A stretch of 39,638 bases of DNA from Actinomortierella ambigua (GCA_016098155.1 JAAAJB010000210.1:13957-53594); one strand, 5' to 3'. Shown: positions 24,547 through 35,395, counted from the stretch's first letter. A program made the numbers and translations. Notes: generated by a model not told the origin, from the sequence alone.

Positions 24547-25873
24547 ATGCAGGACTCGCAAGGAGCCCATCCAAACTATGGCTCAATCTCAGCACCAGGA
24601 ACAACTGGCCCAAGTCCTGGAAAACCACGAGTAGCACCTTCCTCCTCGTCCCTCTCCTCCTCAAACCCATACAATACACCCCTCACCCGATCTAGACGTG
24701 CTTCGGACGCACCCTCTGCCCATGCACGCGCCTCTTGCGACACCAGTGCCAGCTCCTCTTGGACCTCCAGGACTCGGGACTCGATGGACAGCGTCGGGAC
24801 TGGCAGCACCAACGACAATGACACCGACGGTAACACGGATGACGATGAGGAGAGTGCCCTCGATACCCCAACCAAGGGACGCAAACTGTTTTGGTCCTAT
24901 GTGGCTCTCGCTCCCATCCTAGCCCTGGTCGTCGTCGCCTTTGCCATCCTACTTCAGGTCCTCGTCACCGACAACGAGCCAGGACATGGCGATCGCACCA
25001 TCCACTTTGGTACGCACGAACAATCTCGACTGTAAGGGGGGAGGGGGGGTGGAGACAAGAGGAAAAGAAGGGATGTCATTCCCCACTTTTTTTTTTATTC
25101 TCCTCAACTGACTCTTTTCTCTCTCTTCTTTTCATCCTCTCTCCTTTTTTTTTTTTTGGGTTCCTTTCTTTTGCATGTGCCCTTGGAATAATAATATAGA
25201 CGTCTTTGGCATAGGTATGGCCGGATGGGCCATCTCGTTTATGCTACGACGACCCGTGTTCGCCCTCCTATCGCATGGACTCCATCTGGACCCATTCCTG
25301 TGTGAGTGGCTGACTCTGCTCGCCGCCGGGGTCCTCGATGAATCCGTGCGCCTGGCATTTATTGTGCTTGTTGTCCTAGCACACAACAACAGCCTCGACA
25401 CCAATACCAATGACATCCTCCCTCTCCTCCACCACCAAAGCAACGGCACCCGAGACGACTTTGGCAGGGTCTATTGGCTCGGCCTCGGTTGGGCCTCCAT
25501 CGAGACGCTCTACTACCTCATCCAGTCGCTCGTCGTTTCGCGTTGGCTGACCCGCGAAGAGGCCAAGGACCCCGAGCGCCGGCAGGAGGTGCGGCAGATG
25601 CTGGGGATCGATCTGGAGCGGACCAGCCCCTGGTGGAGCGTGATGGGCCGGGTGTCGAGCCTGATGGTGCATCTAGGGCTCTGCTGTTGGTTGGGCGCCC
25701 AAGGGTGGCGGTTGTGGGTGCCGGCGATGATCGTCCATGGCTCGCTGTATCTAGTGTGGGGCGTGGTCATGCCCCACCGCCGCTGGAGCGTCCCGGCGAC
25801 TTCGTATGGGACGCTGATGGTCGCCATGAGCGTGTTCCTTGTTGGCCTTGCGCTCTATGGAGAGATTGTGTAA
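24547..25873 (+). CDS. YhfC-like polytopic membrane protein, putative intramembrane protease
   Basis: Exons 24547-25009 and 25200-25873 make 378 residues; the 190-nt intron is GT-AG (TTTG/GTACGC, then ATATAG). The first ~112 residues are a Ser/Thr/Asp-rich cytosolic-type leader, followed by a transmembrane helix at about 115-140. Six or seven further hydrophobic segments follow. Conserved-looking polar residues sit inside or beside helices: DESVR at 201-205, GLGWASIE with E256, H312 in SSLMVHLGL, and H334 in AMIVHGSLY. This spacing (acid pair, GxxxxxIE, His, HGxx) matches the YhfC/PrsW/CPBP superfamily of membrane-embedded proteases, YhfC most closely. That is my inference from the motif pattern. 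Known YhfC proteins are mainly bacterial and poorly characterised. The downstream sequence has AATAAA at 25874-25879, a possible polyadenylation signal overlapping the end of the gene. Confidence 0.8.
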
Positions 25874-26062
25874 AATAAATGAAGGGAGGAGAAAGAAAAG
25901 AAAAAGAAAGCATAGCATAGCATAGCAAAAGAGCGCTATTTTTTGTCTCTTGTTTTGATTGGACCCTCTCCAACCTTGATTTTTTTGGTTGCAGTCTGAA
26001 CATTTCGCATTGAATCGCATCCTCTTTTGTTCATTAACGAAAGGAGGGGGAGGAGGAAACCA
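25874..26062. promoter_or_regulatory. Intergenic spacer between two plus-strand genes
   Basis: These 189 bp must hold the 3' end of the YhfC-like transcript and the promoter and 5' UTR of the RS-rich gene. It contains a CATAG triplication (about 25911-25926), and a purine-rich stretch (GGAGGGGGAGGAGGAAACCA) just before the chosen ATG. Confidence 0.5.
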
Positions 26063-27577
26063 ATGTCGTCCAGCCAACGCACCAAAAAACAACCACCTGC
26101 TGCAGCGAGCAGCTCCAGCACCAGTACCAACACCAGCACCGGCAAGTCGCTCTCGTCCGCCGTATCCGACCTCGTCCGCGCCGCGATTGGGGGTAACCAC
26201 GCCAACATCCCCGACGAGGACCTCGACAAGTACGTGGCCGACCAGATCCTGCAGAGCGCCGCTCAAGTCGAACGACAATACAAAGCCGTCGGTCTCGATG
26301 CCTACTATGCCCCTAAAAAAGATCAAGCCAAGCTTGCCTCGGGGACGCTCATCGACCGCGATCAAAGCAACGGCCTCAAGATCAACAAACGCTTCCTGTC
26401 CTCCGTCATCCGCAGCACCGACGACCATAACCAGGCCCTCTTGCGCGCAGAGGACGAGCGCGCCCGTGCTGCACAGAGGGACCAGCGTGCGGAACTCGAG
26501 GCCGAGCTGTCGGGTCTTGTGAGCAGGAGTATGGATCGGAATAGGGATCGGACCCGGACCAGGAGTAGGAGTAGCAGCAGGAGCAGGAGCAAAAGTAGGA
26601 GTAGGAGTAGGAGCAGGAGTAGAAGCAGGAGTAGAAGCAGGAGCAGAAGTAGAAGGAGCAAGAGTCGGAACAACAGTCCAAGGAGCACAGAGCGTCGCCC
26701 AGAGACCGTGGTCATGCGGGGACGAGGCACCCACAAGTACCGATCCACCGCTGCTGCTATGGATAGTGTCGATAGCCTCGACAGCCTCGACAGTAGATCC
26801 GAGAAGGAGCGAAGACCCCATATCTCTACTCGAATCAACGACGAGATGAACGACCGTGGACGGCGTAACGCCCGGTCAAGGTCCAGGTCAAGACCCAGGT
26901 CCAGGTCACCATCACATTCACGATCTCGATCCAGGGAGCGGTCCAGGCAATCTTCGGACAAAAAACATCGTCGGTCATCTAGGAGGTCGGTCTCTTCTCG
27001 ATCACGGTCGCGGTCGAGGACACCAACAAGGCGAGGGGACAGGGATCGGAAGCGGACCAAGGAAAGCAGGCGGGACAAGAGGCACAAGAGCAGCAAGAGT
27101 CATCGCGAACGGCGGCGAGATGACAAAGCCCGTGATTCTGACGATGATGATGATGACGGGGTGGAGGAGGATAGCGATAGGTCGGACAATTCTCGGTATG
27201 GCTCTAAAAAGTCGCACGACAAAAAACGAGGTCGAGATCGGGAGCGGGATCGGAATCGAGATCGAGATCGACATGGCCGTCGCAAGAAGCAAAAGCGGGA
27301 TAGGGATGACTCTTTCTCAGACGGCGATGGTAGCAGCAGCAGTGTTAGCAGCACTATAGATTCGAGCGAGAGTGATACGGATGACGATGATCATCGAAGA
27401 CGGCGACGACGACGACGTCACCGTCGCGATCGTGATCGCAAACGAACCAAAGAGTCGGCATCTTCCAAACGCAACGAGCCGCCGCGACCTTCCAGTTCTG
27501 GTGCTGCTGTTCGGGAATGGGATCTTCACAAGATTAACCGCCTCAAGCTCAATCTCCCTAATACCCCATCGTTTTAA
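26063..27577 (+). CDS. Arginine/serine-rich (RS domain) protein, single exon
   Basis: A 504-residue frame. The start is set at 26063 because its context (ACCAATGTC) is better than that of the upstream in-frame ATG at 26027. The N-terminal ~130 residues look folded or conserved: a Ser-rich leader, then AVSDLVRAAIGG, DEDLDKYVADQILQSAAQ and KINKRFLSSVIRSTDDHN. From about residue 160 the protein becomes a long RS/RSR repeat region with Arg-Asp stretches and Asp-rich acidic clusters, ending in the basic segment KINRLKLNLPNTPSF. RS domains are typical of nuclear-speckle splicing factors and are phosphorylated by SRPK/CLK kinases, so a nuclear RNA-processing role is likely. No RRM or other RNA-binding fold is visible. 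I do not recognise the orthologue. Confidence 0.85.
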   Translation: MSSSQRTKKQPPAAASSSSTSTNTSTGKSLSSAVSDLVRAAIGGNHANIPDEDLDKYVADQILQSAAQVERQYKAVGLDAYYAPKKDQAKLASGTLIDRDQSNGLKINKRFLSSVIRSTDDHNQALLRAEDERARAAQRDQRAELEAELSGLVSRSMDRNRDRTRTRSRSSSRSRSKSRSRSRSRSRSRSRSRSRSRRSKSRNNSPRSTERRPETVVMRGRGTHKYRSTAAAMDSVDSLDSLDSRSEKERRPHISTRINDEMNDRGRRNARSRSRSRPRSRSPSHSRSRSRERSRQSSDKKHRRSSRRSVSSRSRSRSRTPTRRGDRDRKRTKESRRDKRHKSSKSHRERRRDDKARDSDDDDDDGVEEDSDRSDNSRYGSKKSHDKKRGRDRERDRNRDRDRHGRRKKQKRDRDDSFSDGDGSSSSVSSTIDSSESDTDDDDHRRRRRRRRHRRDRDRKRTKESASSKRNEPPRPSSSGAAVREWDLHKINRLKLNLPNTPSF

Positions 27578-27657
27578 ACAAAAACAAGATATGTAATAGT
27601 AGTAGTCGCCCTTGTCATCTCCTCTCCTTCCTACATTCCCTTTTTTTTACTCTTTTA

Positions 27658-28751
27658 TTATGATAAAGGATCCCCTTCGTTCTCTGTATGGCCACGATGA
27701 ATAACAGTCGAAACGGTGTGGTAGAAATCGGGCGTCCTTGTAAAACTATACGAAACAGCGGGCGGCAAGAAGGGCTTTCGTGACCGCCGCGATGGCTCCT
27801 CTGCTCCTGCCAAGTAGAGTCCTGTCGCAACACCCAATAATCGCAAACTACCCATTGCCACGTCCACCAGCTCCGCTGCGTCCTGTAGATTTGCCCAAAA
27901 GACGGGAAATTCGTAAAATTCGGCTATAAAGTCCTCAATATCCTCACGGTCGAACGCATAGTGTGCGGTCTGGTCGACTAAATTGGGAATGAAGGTGAAA
28001 GAAAGAAAGAAAGAAAGAAAGAAAGAAAAGACGAGTCTTTTGGTGTCAGTGCCTTTTTTTTTTTTTTTTTTAATTGGTTCATAAAAATAAATTTCCCCCC
28101 CCCNNNNNNNNNNTTTTTTTTTTTTTTTTTGTTTTTTGGGGTTAGTGTTTTTTTTTTTTTTTTTTTGACTAGAGTCATCAAAATGAATTTCCCCCGCACA
28201 AAACAAAACAAATAGAAAGAGTACCTTTAGTCACGACCATGGCACAATGGCCCAAGAACCAGGATGGCTCCAGAGAGCGTAAAGACTTTTGGCAATCTAC
28301 CCAAGACTTCTTGTTGGTCATGTCCACGACGATGAGGATGATGTCGTATCGGAACGAGCCCCGTTTCTCGTCATCTCCAGGCTGGTTTTGGTGGGCGGTG
28401 GATAGGGTAGGAATCATGCTCATGGTCTTGGATCGTACGTCGTTGTCGGTGGGAACTGGGAGCACCTCGGCCGTCCGGAAATGAATCCTGACAGTGTCTT
28501 TGGTGCTGGTGTTGGTAGCGGCGCTGTCGCGTATGGCGGCCGCGAGGGATCGTTTCCCAGCACCAGCAGGCCCAACCAGCTATGGAAAAGAAACAAGAAA
28601 GAAAGAAAAAAGTCGTTAGTCCGCATTCTCTACTGGCAAGAACAGAGCTCTTCCTCTCCAGACGAGACTATGCTTTATGGGTGATGAATGGTTCTGTCAT
28701 TATTACTAGGACGGTTGCAATGTGCTGATGCATGCCATTGGGAGTCGCCAT
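27658..28751 (-). CDS. CENP-M homologue, small-GTPase-fold kinetochore protein (three exons)
   Basis: CENP-M is a subunit of the CENP-H/I/K/M module of the constitutive centromere-associated network. In human it has a small-GTPase fold that does not bind nucleotide. Exons 28707-28751, 28225-28579 and 27658-27977 total 720 nt and 239 residues. The start gives HIATVL joined to LVGPAGAGKRS, which lines up with the human ATILLVG strand. Next come VRIHFRTAEVLPVP, RYDIILIVVDM, SLRSLEPSWFLG and FYEFPVFW, then a long helix ending LRLLGVATGLYLAG. All match the order and spacing of human CENP-M. Unlike human, residues 18-26 form a near-complete Walker A (GPAGAGKRS) and residues 132-135 read TKVD, a G4-like motif. 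The extra length is a loop at about 62-90 and a C-terminal tail. Intron 2 holds the N gap. The gene converges with the RS-rich gene; their stops are 80 bp apart. Confidence 0.82.
27997..28029. repeat. (GAAA)n microsatellite in CENP-M intron 2
   Basis: A tetranucleotide run of about eight GAAA units. On the transcribed strand it reads TTTC and forms the polypyrimidine tract just upstream of the intron 2 acceptor. Confidence 0.9.
28104..28113. other. Assembly gap (10 N) inside CENP-M intron 2
   Basis: Ten unknown bases between a C run and a T run. The sequences on the two sides are imperfect copies of one another (about 28040-28103 and 28135-28196). The intron length is therefore unreliable, but the flanking exons are unaffected. 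Confidence 0.98.
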
Positions 28752-30889
28752 GGAAACGGAAAAAATAAACTCTTTTTCTGTCACTCTGGTGCAGAACGTC
28801 TTTGCAACTCCCTCTGTTGAGTTCGCCTTGGAATCACACCAAAACCGTTCTACAACCGCTGCAAACCCGCCGCAGGGCGCGAAGAGAACACGCCCTCCAC
28901 CCCAAAAAGGAAACCGCACAGCGGGAAGGAAGCCGCAAGGCGAGAAGGAAGGTAGCTAAAGGGAAACCTGCACCTAGTTCTAAGAGAGTCATTCACTATG
29001 TACTTTAGTCTCTGCCCCAGCTGGTAACAGGCTGGACACCATCTCTCCATTACCCTCTCCCCACCCCCAGCAAGATCAGAATAAACCACGGTGTGAGATT
29101 TTAGATATTTTGATATGGAAATGTCTGAGCGCGTGTCCAAGTACTTGGGTGCAATTATTCTTAGGTCGCAAGGGTTGTGCTTGGCATCTCTGCGAACGAT
29201 AATGTTAGTCCCCAGCTTGGAAAAGACTATTGCGTATGTAATTCACCCTTTCGCTTCAATCTATGTATTCTTCTTTCATCGCAACATCGTCGCCGGGCAC
29301 CCACGTCTCCAGTCCTTCTTCAGAGAGAGTGGCCCTTCGAGTGAGCCAGTGTATGTTTGACAGCAGCCTTCACTGTACGAAAACAGAGGCAAAAGAGCTA
29401 CCAGGGGAGAGTCAGAAAGCGGGCGAGAAGCAGACAGGGTAGCCAGGGTAGATATCAGTCCTGTGGGTATTTCATTGTTGCGCCACTCCAGCTGCTCCTG
29501 ATCAAGCTGAGCCTTCAGGGCAGTGTCTGGATTGTTGGACATGGAGAAAGCAGCCGTTTGCCGTAGTTGATATTCACAATTGGGAGCCAGCTCAGACTGG
29601 CGTGGTTGGGCGTTGATAGCTATCCGCTCGGGCACGTTCGACACTAGAAGGAGGAGGACAACTTGGCTTTGAAGGAGTCGCCCTCAATTGTATTCAGCCA
29701 CCCCCATTTGCCGCCAAAGTGCCCGTTCGCCAAACTCTTTTTTTTTTTTTGTCTTTTTTGTCGTGTGAACTGCATTCGCATCTTTCCCCTCCACTCCCAC
29801 ACGCGCATAGACACATAAACACACACGTATGCACACAGACTCACTCTCTCCGTCTCGCTGCCTCAATGCCTCGCTGCCCCTCTCGAGCCCATGTGGATAT
29901 GGACATTAATTACCATTGGCAACGCAGATTTTCATGACTCTGCCCTTTTGCGCGTGAACTTTCTCACCCCCTCCTCCCATGATGATGGCTCCAAGAGGTC
30001 ACGCATCACTCTGATGATCACGCAAGAGATGGTGTTCTGCTGTGCAGCGGCATTTATGATACCAACTGATGGCTGATCCGACCGCTTGGGGCAGGTGCCC
30101 CAGGGGTTGGTTGCCTTGGTGGCTGTGCGTACCCGCACACATACTTTGAGACAACCACGGCCTGTGTGTGGATGGAGGTCCAAGTGAAGTGGATGGTGTC
30201 CCTCTCTATCTCTCTCCCTCTTGTGGTGTGTGGAATCATGAATGGGCTGTGTGAGTGGATAAAGTGCAGCGCACCATCCACAATGGGTGGATTGTTGGGA
30301 TAACGGGAATGGGCAAGGGGGGGGACAGGGAAAGGGGGCATCGGGGGAAGGGGGGGGGGGAGATAAAGGGACGAGACAGAGCAGAGCAGAGCAGAGCAGA
30401 GCGGGAGGGGGATTCTCTCTCTCTCTCTTCCTCTCTATCTCAGTCCCTGACGAAATGTTTGTTGTTGAGAGAAAGAAAAAAAAAAAGTTTCTCTGTGCTT
30501 CTTTCCTTCTTTCGCGTCTTTCTTTCTTCACTTGTCACCATCTGTCCGAGGGTTGCTGTCTTCTTTCCTCCATTCTCCCCTCCCCCCCCCCCATTGGTCT
30601 CTTTTCCTCGCTCTCTCATCCCTTCTCATTCCCATTGGTGGTCTTCAGAGTCATCCATTGTAGACACCTTACTGATCTTGCTACTCGAGCATACCCCAAA
30701 CTCCCCCTTTCTATTGCCCCCCCCCACTCCTCTCCACCACCACCCCTTTTGTTCCTTATTGTCTGTTTCCTCGAAAAAAACAGATAACCAGCCAGAAAAA
30801 AAAACAAGAAAAAAAGAAAAAAAGAAACAAAAGCTTCACCCACAAACCACAATCCACCCTCTCCCACTTTCATCACTACTTCCTTCGCC
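28752..30889. other. Divergent intergenic region, no supported gene
   Basis: These 2.1 kb lie between the CENP-M start (minus) and the Barentsz-like start (plus), so they contain both promoters. One minus-strand frame (29276-29644, 122 codons) has a fairly even amino-acid composition, but it has no recognisable motif and no splice partner. The last 600 bp are CT- and A-rich, as expected for a leader before 30890. AGAGC is repeated in tandem at about 30379-30400. Confidence 0.45.
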
Positions 30890-33800
30890 ATGCAGACTGC
30901 ACAGCAACTCAAGGACCACCCTTCCACCACCACCACCACCACCACCGAGCGCGACAGCAACCGTCTCGCGTCAGCCCCGTCGACAACACCCGCGGCCAGT
31001 GAACGGCAAAGTTGGAACGCGACCGAACCTAAAAAGAATGCCCACGCCCCTTCCAAGAAGCGTCATTCTCATGTCAATCCCCATGCCTCTGCTGCCGTCG
31101 ACGATAGCAACATTGAGACCTCCCCTTCCTCTTCGGCGCCAGAAACAGACGCCTCGCCACCCCCTCCTAAGAGGAACTCACAGCTAGCCACCTGCACAAA
31201 CGCAGCCTCTTCAGGGACAGAAGGAGCAGCAACTGCTGCTGCTGCTGCTACTGGAGTTGTTAGGACTACTGCCACCACTGCTGCTCCTGCATCGATGGGA
31301 GCAACAGCAACAGCAGCAGCAGCAGCAAGGGGATCGGGGACACCAGGTACGGGAACAAGGAACGGCAAGAGTCGGCCGCTGCAGCAGAGAGTTGTTCGAC
31401 GCGGACCTCGTCGAGTAGGTCGCGCAGGGGAGGACGATGAAGAGGAGGTACACCTGGCTTGTAGTAGTAGCTCGGACGACGATCACTCCATGGTCTCTGT
31501 AGAGGACGATACAGAGAGCGACTACTCGGACTCGGACGATGACTTTGATCAGCACGCCAAGAAGGAGGTCCTGCAAAAACTCGCACTCGACCCAGCTGCC
31601 GACGAAAAGTCAAAGGCCAAGAAGAAGAAGCAAAAGAAAAAAGGAAACAAGTACAAAAAGGACGGTGGCGACGCCATGGGGACCATCGATGGACAATCTG
31701 CACCACCAGCAAACACAGCAGTTGCTGCAGCATCTCCTGTACCAGAGATGCCTCCGACAACAACAACATCACCACCAACAAAAACAACGACAGCAACAGC
31801 AGCAGTGGTAGCACCAACCTTGGCTCCTCGGTCAGATAACCCTTCCCAGCAGCTGACTCAAGAACCAACACCTCCACAGTCTAAAGAGAGTCCGTCTTCA
31901 CCTCGCTCCTCCAGGAGGAAGAGGCGCGACCAAAAGTCAAAGTCTCAGTCCCTGTCGCCTGTCGCTTCTACCCCTGCTCCTTCTGCTGCCATCACGACCC
32001 CTTCGCCAGCAGTAGCCAATAACGTCCCTGCAACATCCACTGCAACACCAACAGCGGGAGTAGCAACAACAACAACGACCACAACAGCAGCAGCAGAGGC
32101 TACACCAGAACCAGTTTCAGGGGGAGGTGGTGTACTCAAGTCCTTTCCAGCTGGACATTTGGTCAAGGAGGATAAGCAGGATGACCCAGCGACCAAGGAG
32201 GGCGAGGCCTCGACCAGGACCCGTAAAAGTGAACGCCGTTCTAAACAGGTGTCCGCCACGCCTGCCAAACAGCAACATCAACACCAACAGCAGACACGGT
32301 CCCCCACGCCAGAAAAGTCCAAAGGTAGAATCGTCGAGCCCTGCGCCACCGTTGCCACTAACAAGGGCTCCAAGGACAAGAGCAGCCCGCCAGCCTCTGA
32401 GAGCAAGTCCCCTGCCGACCACGCTGTCGTTCCTCCCCCATCCTCATCCTCTTCTTCCAACAACCCTGCTACCCACAACGTTTCTGGCGCAAAGGGACAA
32501 CAGCAACAGCAACAGCAACAACAACAGCAACAGACTGCCACGGAGCACTCGCCCAGCCGCAGGCCCGCCCCTCATCACCATCACCCCATGCAGGACAATA
32601 GGCTCCCTTTCGGACGGCCACTCCCTCGTGGAGGAGGACGTGGAGGGCGTGGAGGCTTTGAAAACAGGATGGAGCATCGTGAGTTTTGGGGTCATGACGA
32701 TCGGTATCGCACTGTCGGACCCAAGAGCTTTGACGACCGCAACAACTTTAGAGGTCGATTCCACGGAAGGTATGGGGCCCATCTTCTTTTTCTGTCTTCT
32801 CCCTTCTTGTTCTCACTTGCTTCTTGTATCAGCTGAATGCTGCTCGTCCTAACCTTCATTTTTTTTTTTTTTTTTTACTTCATATTTTCTACAGGGGTGG
32901 ATTCCATCCGCGTGGCGGCCTGAGTCACCAGGGCTTTACTCGCCGTGATATGGACAATGGACCTAACGCTGATTCGAATGCTCAAGATGGTCCTGCAGGC
33001 AACAAAGACGGAAAGGAAGACCGCTCAAAGTCTGCCCGTTGGAGCCATGATGGTTACGATCAGCTCATGAAGACACAAGACAGAGCCTATCGTCAACAGC
33101 CCGTGGATGCCCACCCACGATCGACGATCAACAAGGTAACATTGGTGGGGGAGTGGACAAAGATATAGTGAAATTCGACGAGGAAAACCTTGCTAAATTT
33201 TTAACCATCTATATCCCGATAGACCAATTCGCGACCCAATTCGATGACTGGCTCAGCATCGCCTGTGGATGGTAAGGCTACTCCTCCGACTAGGGATACC
33301 AAGGTGTTTGCTTCACCCACCGCCGAGACGCCGAAGCAACAACAGCAACAACAGCAACAACAGCAACAGCAACAGTCGGCCAACAAGTCAGAATCCTCCA
33401 CCCAGTCTCTTGAACTCTCTAAGCAGGATGAAGCAGCAAAGTCAAGCTCTGGATCGCCGGTCCGCTCGCGATCATCGACCCGCTTTGGTGAAAAGGATGT
33501 CAGGAGAGCCTCACGTCTGTTGCACTCGGCACTGCCCAAGGCCACGCCACCCAAGACATCGACGGCAGCAACGACGACGACGACAACAACTACAGCGACT
33601 ACATCAACAACGTCGGCAACGGTGTCGACAGTGACCTCCTTGGAAGCTCAAGTCCGCGAGGCTGGCAGGACGACCGAGACGGCAGAGACAAAAGCAGGAA
33701 GCCAAGAGGCGTCAAAGCCTGCACCGCCAGCGGCAGCACCATCCCAACAGCAACAGCAACAGCAACAGCCGGCAGGCAAGTCGACAAGCGACAGCGGCCG

Positions 33801-35259
33801 TGGTTCGTCGCCCGCTCCATCTTCAACCAAGACGAAGCAACAACAGCAAACGATGCCACAAAGCCAACCACCAGCTCACTACGCTGGATTCCGACCGCAA
33901 TTTATCCCCGGTAACTTTGCAGCACGAGGACGTGGACGAGGCGGGTTCTTTGCCCATGGTGGCGGGAGACATTTTGGTCCTGGAGGAGGACATCGCGGCG
34001 GATTCCATGGCCCCCCCCCTCATCACCACCACCACCAGAATGCCCCCCATCATCCAAGCATGCACTACCCAGGAGGACCAAGGCCTCATGCCCCGCCACC
34101 ATCTCACTCCAATGCTCATCCTAGCACTGGCGCTGGCGCAGCACACTCACAACCCCCTGCTGTCAAGGAGACTGGTGACAAGGAAGCAGCAGCGCCATCC
34201 TCTTTGGTGAAACCTGCATCGCAAACCATCACAGCCAGCAATGAAATCCTTGGACCTAAGGCTAGTACCCAGACAACAACAGGCGAAGACTCTAAAGGAT
34301 CAGCCAAACCAATCACGTCCAACAGCCACCCAGTCGAGAGCAACGCGACGACGTCTTCAAAGTCCAAAGAATCCAATTTAAAGACAGGTAATTGAGGAAG
34401 GAGAGTGAGGAGAAGCTTTCGGCGATATTCAGCACATCTTGTGAAACGCACTTTTGCTGACAGGAACAACATCTATTTTGTTATTTTTTTAGCCATCCAT
34501 GCAACACCGTTTGTGCCTCAACAAGTGACGGCTACAGCTGTACCAACCAAAGACGAGTTTGTGTACGAAGAAGACTATAGCGATGGCTCGGCAGCGTACG
34601 AACAAGGTGGATACTACTACGATGCCCAGGGCCAAGTGCAACCAGGATTTGTGGTCTACTACCCTGGCCAAGACCTCTACGCGACCGGGGCAGCAGCAGC
34701 ATCAGCGATCCCAATGCCAATGCCAATGCCGGTGTATATGGCCGCAGGCCCTGGAGGATTTGGCGGGCCAATGTACTTTGATAGTAACGGTGTTCCTGTC
34801 CAGGCAGCGACGGCGATCCCGATCCCGGTGTCCTCTTTAGCCCAAGCTCCTCTATCAGCACCTCCATCAGCAGCGACATCGATGATCCTTCAGCCATCGA
34901 GTCTGCCTGGTGGCACCAACGGCGCAGAGCATGTCCTCCATCGTAATAGCGCCAACACAGTCTCCTCTGGCGGCTCTACGGCATCAGCAGTGGCAGCAGT
35001 AGTAGCTGGTGCGTCACCGATGATGAGCATGGCACCACATGCAACGGCTGCAGCACCGTCTCCAGTGCAGACGGACGCCTATGGCAACTACTTTTATTAC
35101 CACCCCATGTATATCCCGGCCTCTCTCCCCCCTCAGCCATTCCCTCTTCTGCATCATCAACATCATCAACAAGCACTACCACTACCAGCCATGGTCATCT
35201 CTTCCGAGGCCTCGCCCGCCACAACGGGCTCGTCCGTCTCCAAGGAAACCATACACTAA
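30890..35259 (+). CDS. Barentsz/CASC3 (MLN51)-like exon-junction protein (four exons)
   Basis: Barentsz/CASC3 binds eIF4AIII and RNA as a peripheral exon-junction-complex subunit in mRNA localisation, translation and decay. Exons 30890-32769, 32895-33135, 33223-34387 and 34493-35259 total 4053 nt and 1350 residues; all three introns are GT-AG (125, 87 and 105 nt). The N-terminal half is Ala/Thr/Ser-rich with an acidic cluster (SDYSDSDDDFD) and a Lys-rich stretch. An RGG-type segment (GRPLPRGGGRGGRGGFENR) precedes EFWGHDDRY at 32681-32707. About 110 residues later comes ARWSHDGYD (W codon at 33040). These two aromatic-HD motifs resemble the two eIF4AIII-contacting segments of the SELOR/Btz region. 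The second half has poly-Gln tracts, Gly/His-rich repeats and a Pro/Gly/Tyr-rich tail. It is far longer than human CASC3 (about 700). The Btz assignment rests on short motifs only. AATAAA at 35396-35401 may be the polyadenylation signal. Confidence 0.75.
32499..32533 (+). repeat. CAG/CAA polyglutamine tract in the Barentsz-like gene
   Basis: About eleven consecutive Gln codons, mixed CAA and CAG. Further Gln tracts lie at about 33335-33375 and 33748-33770 in exon 3. The codon mixing suggests selection for the peptide, or an old expansion interrupted by substitutions. Confidence 0.85.
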
Positions 35260-35395
35260 TGAGAGGGGCCACTCCTTTTCTTTCGTCTTTTGCTTCCAAC
35301 AACTGGTACCACAAAAAGAAAATTGTTTTTTTTTTCCTTGTTTGCTTCTTCTTTTCCCATCTTGCTCTTTTTACCTTTCTTTACTTCGTCGTCTC

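Noticed and set aside
26362..27096. 244-codon minus-strand frame opposite the RS-rich gene
   Set aside because: Its poly-Leu and Arg content is the mirror of RS codons on the plus strand. It is a shadow frame.
29276..29644. 122-codon minus-strand frame upstream of CENP-M
   Set aside because: The amino-acid composition is balanced, but I see no motif, no splice partners and no family resemblance. It is left as unproven rather than called a gene.
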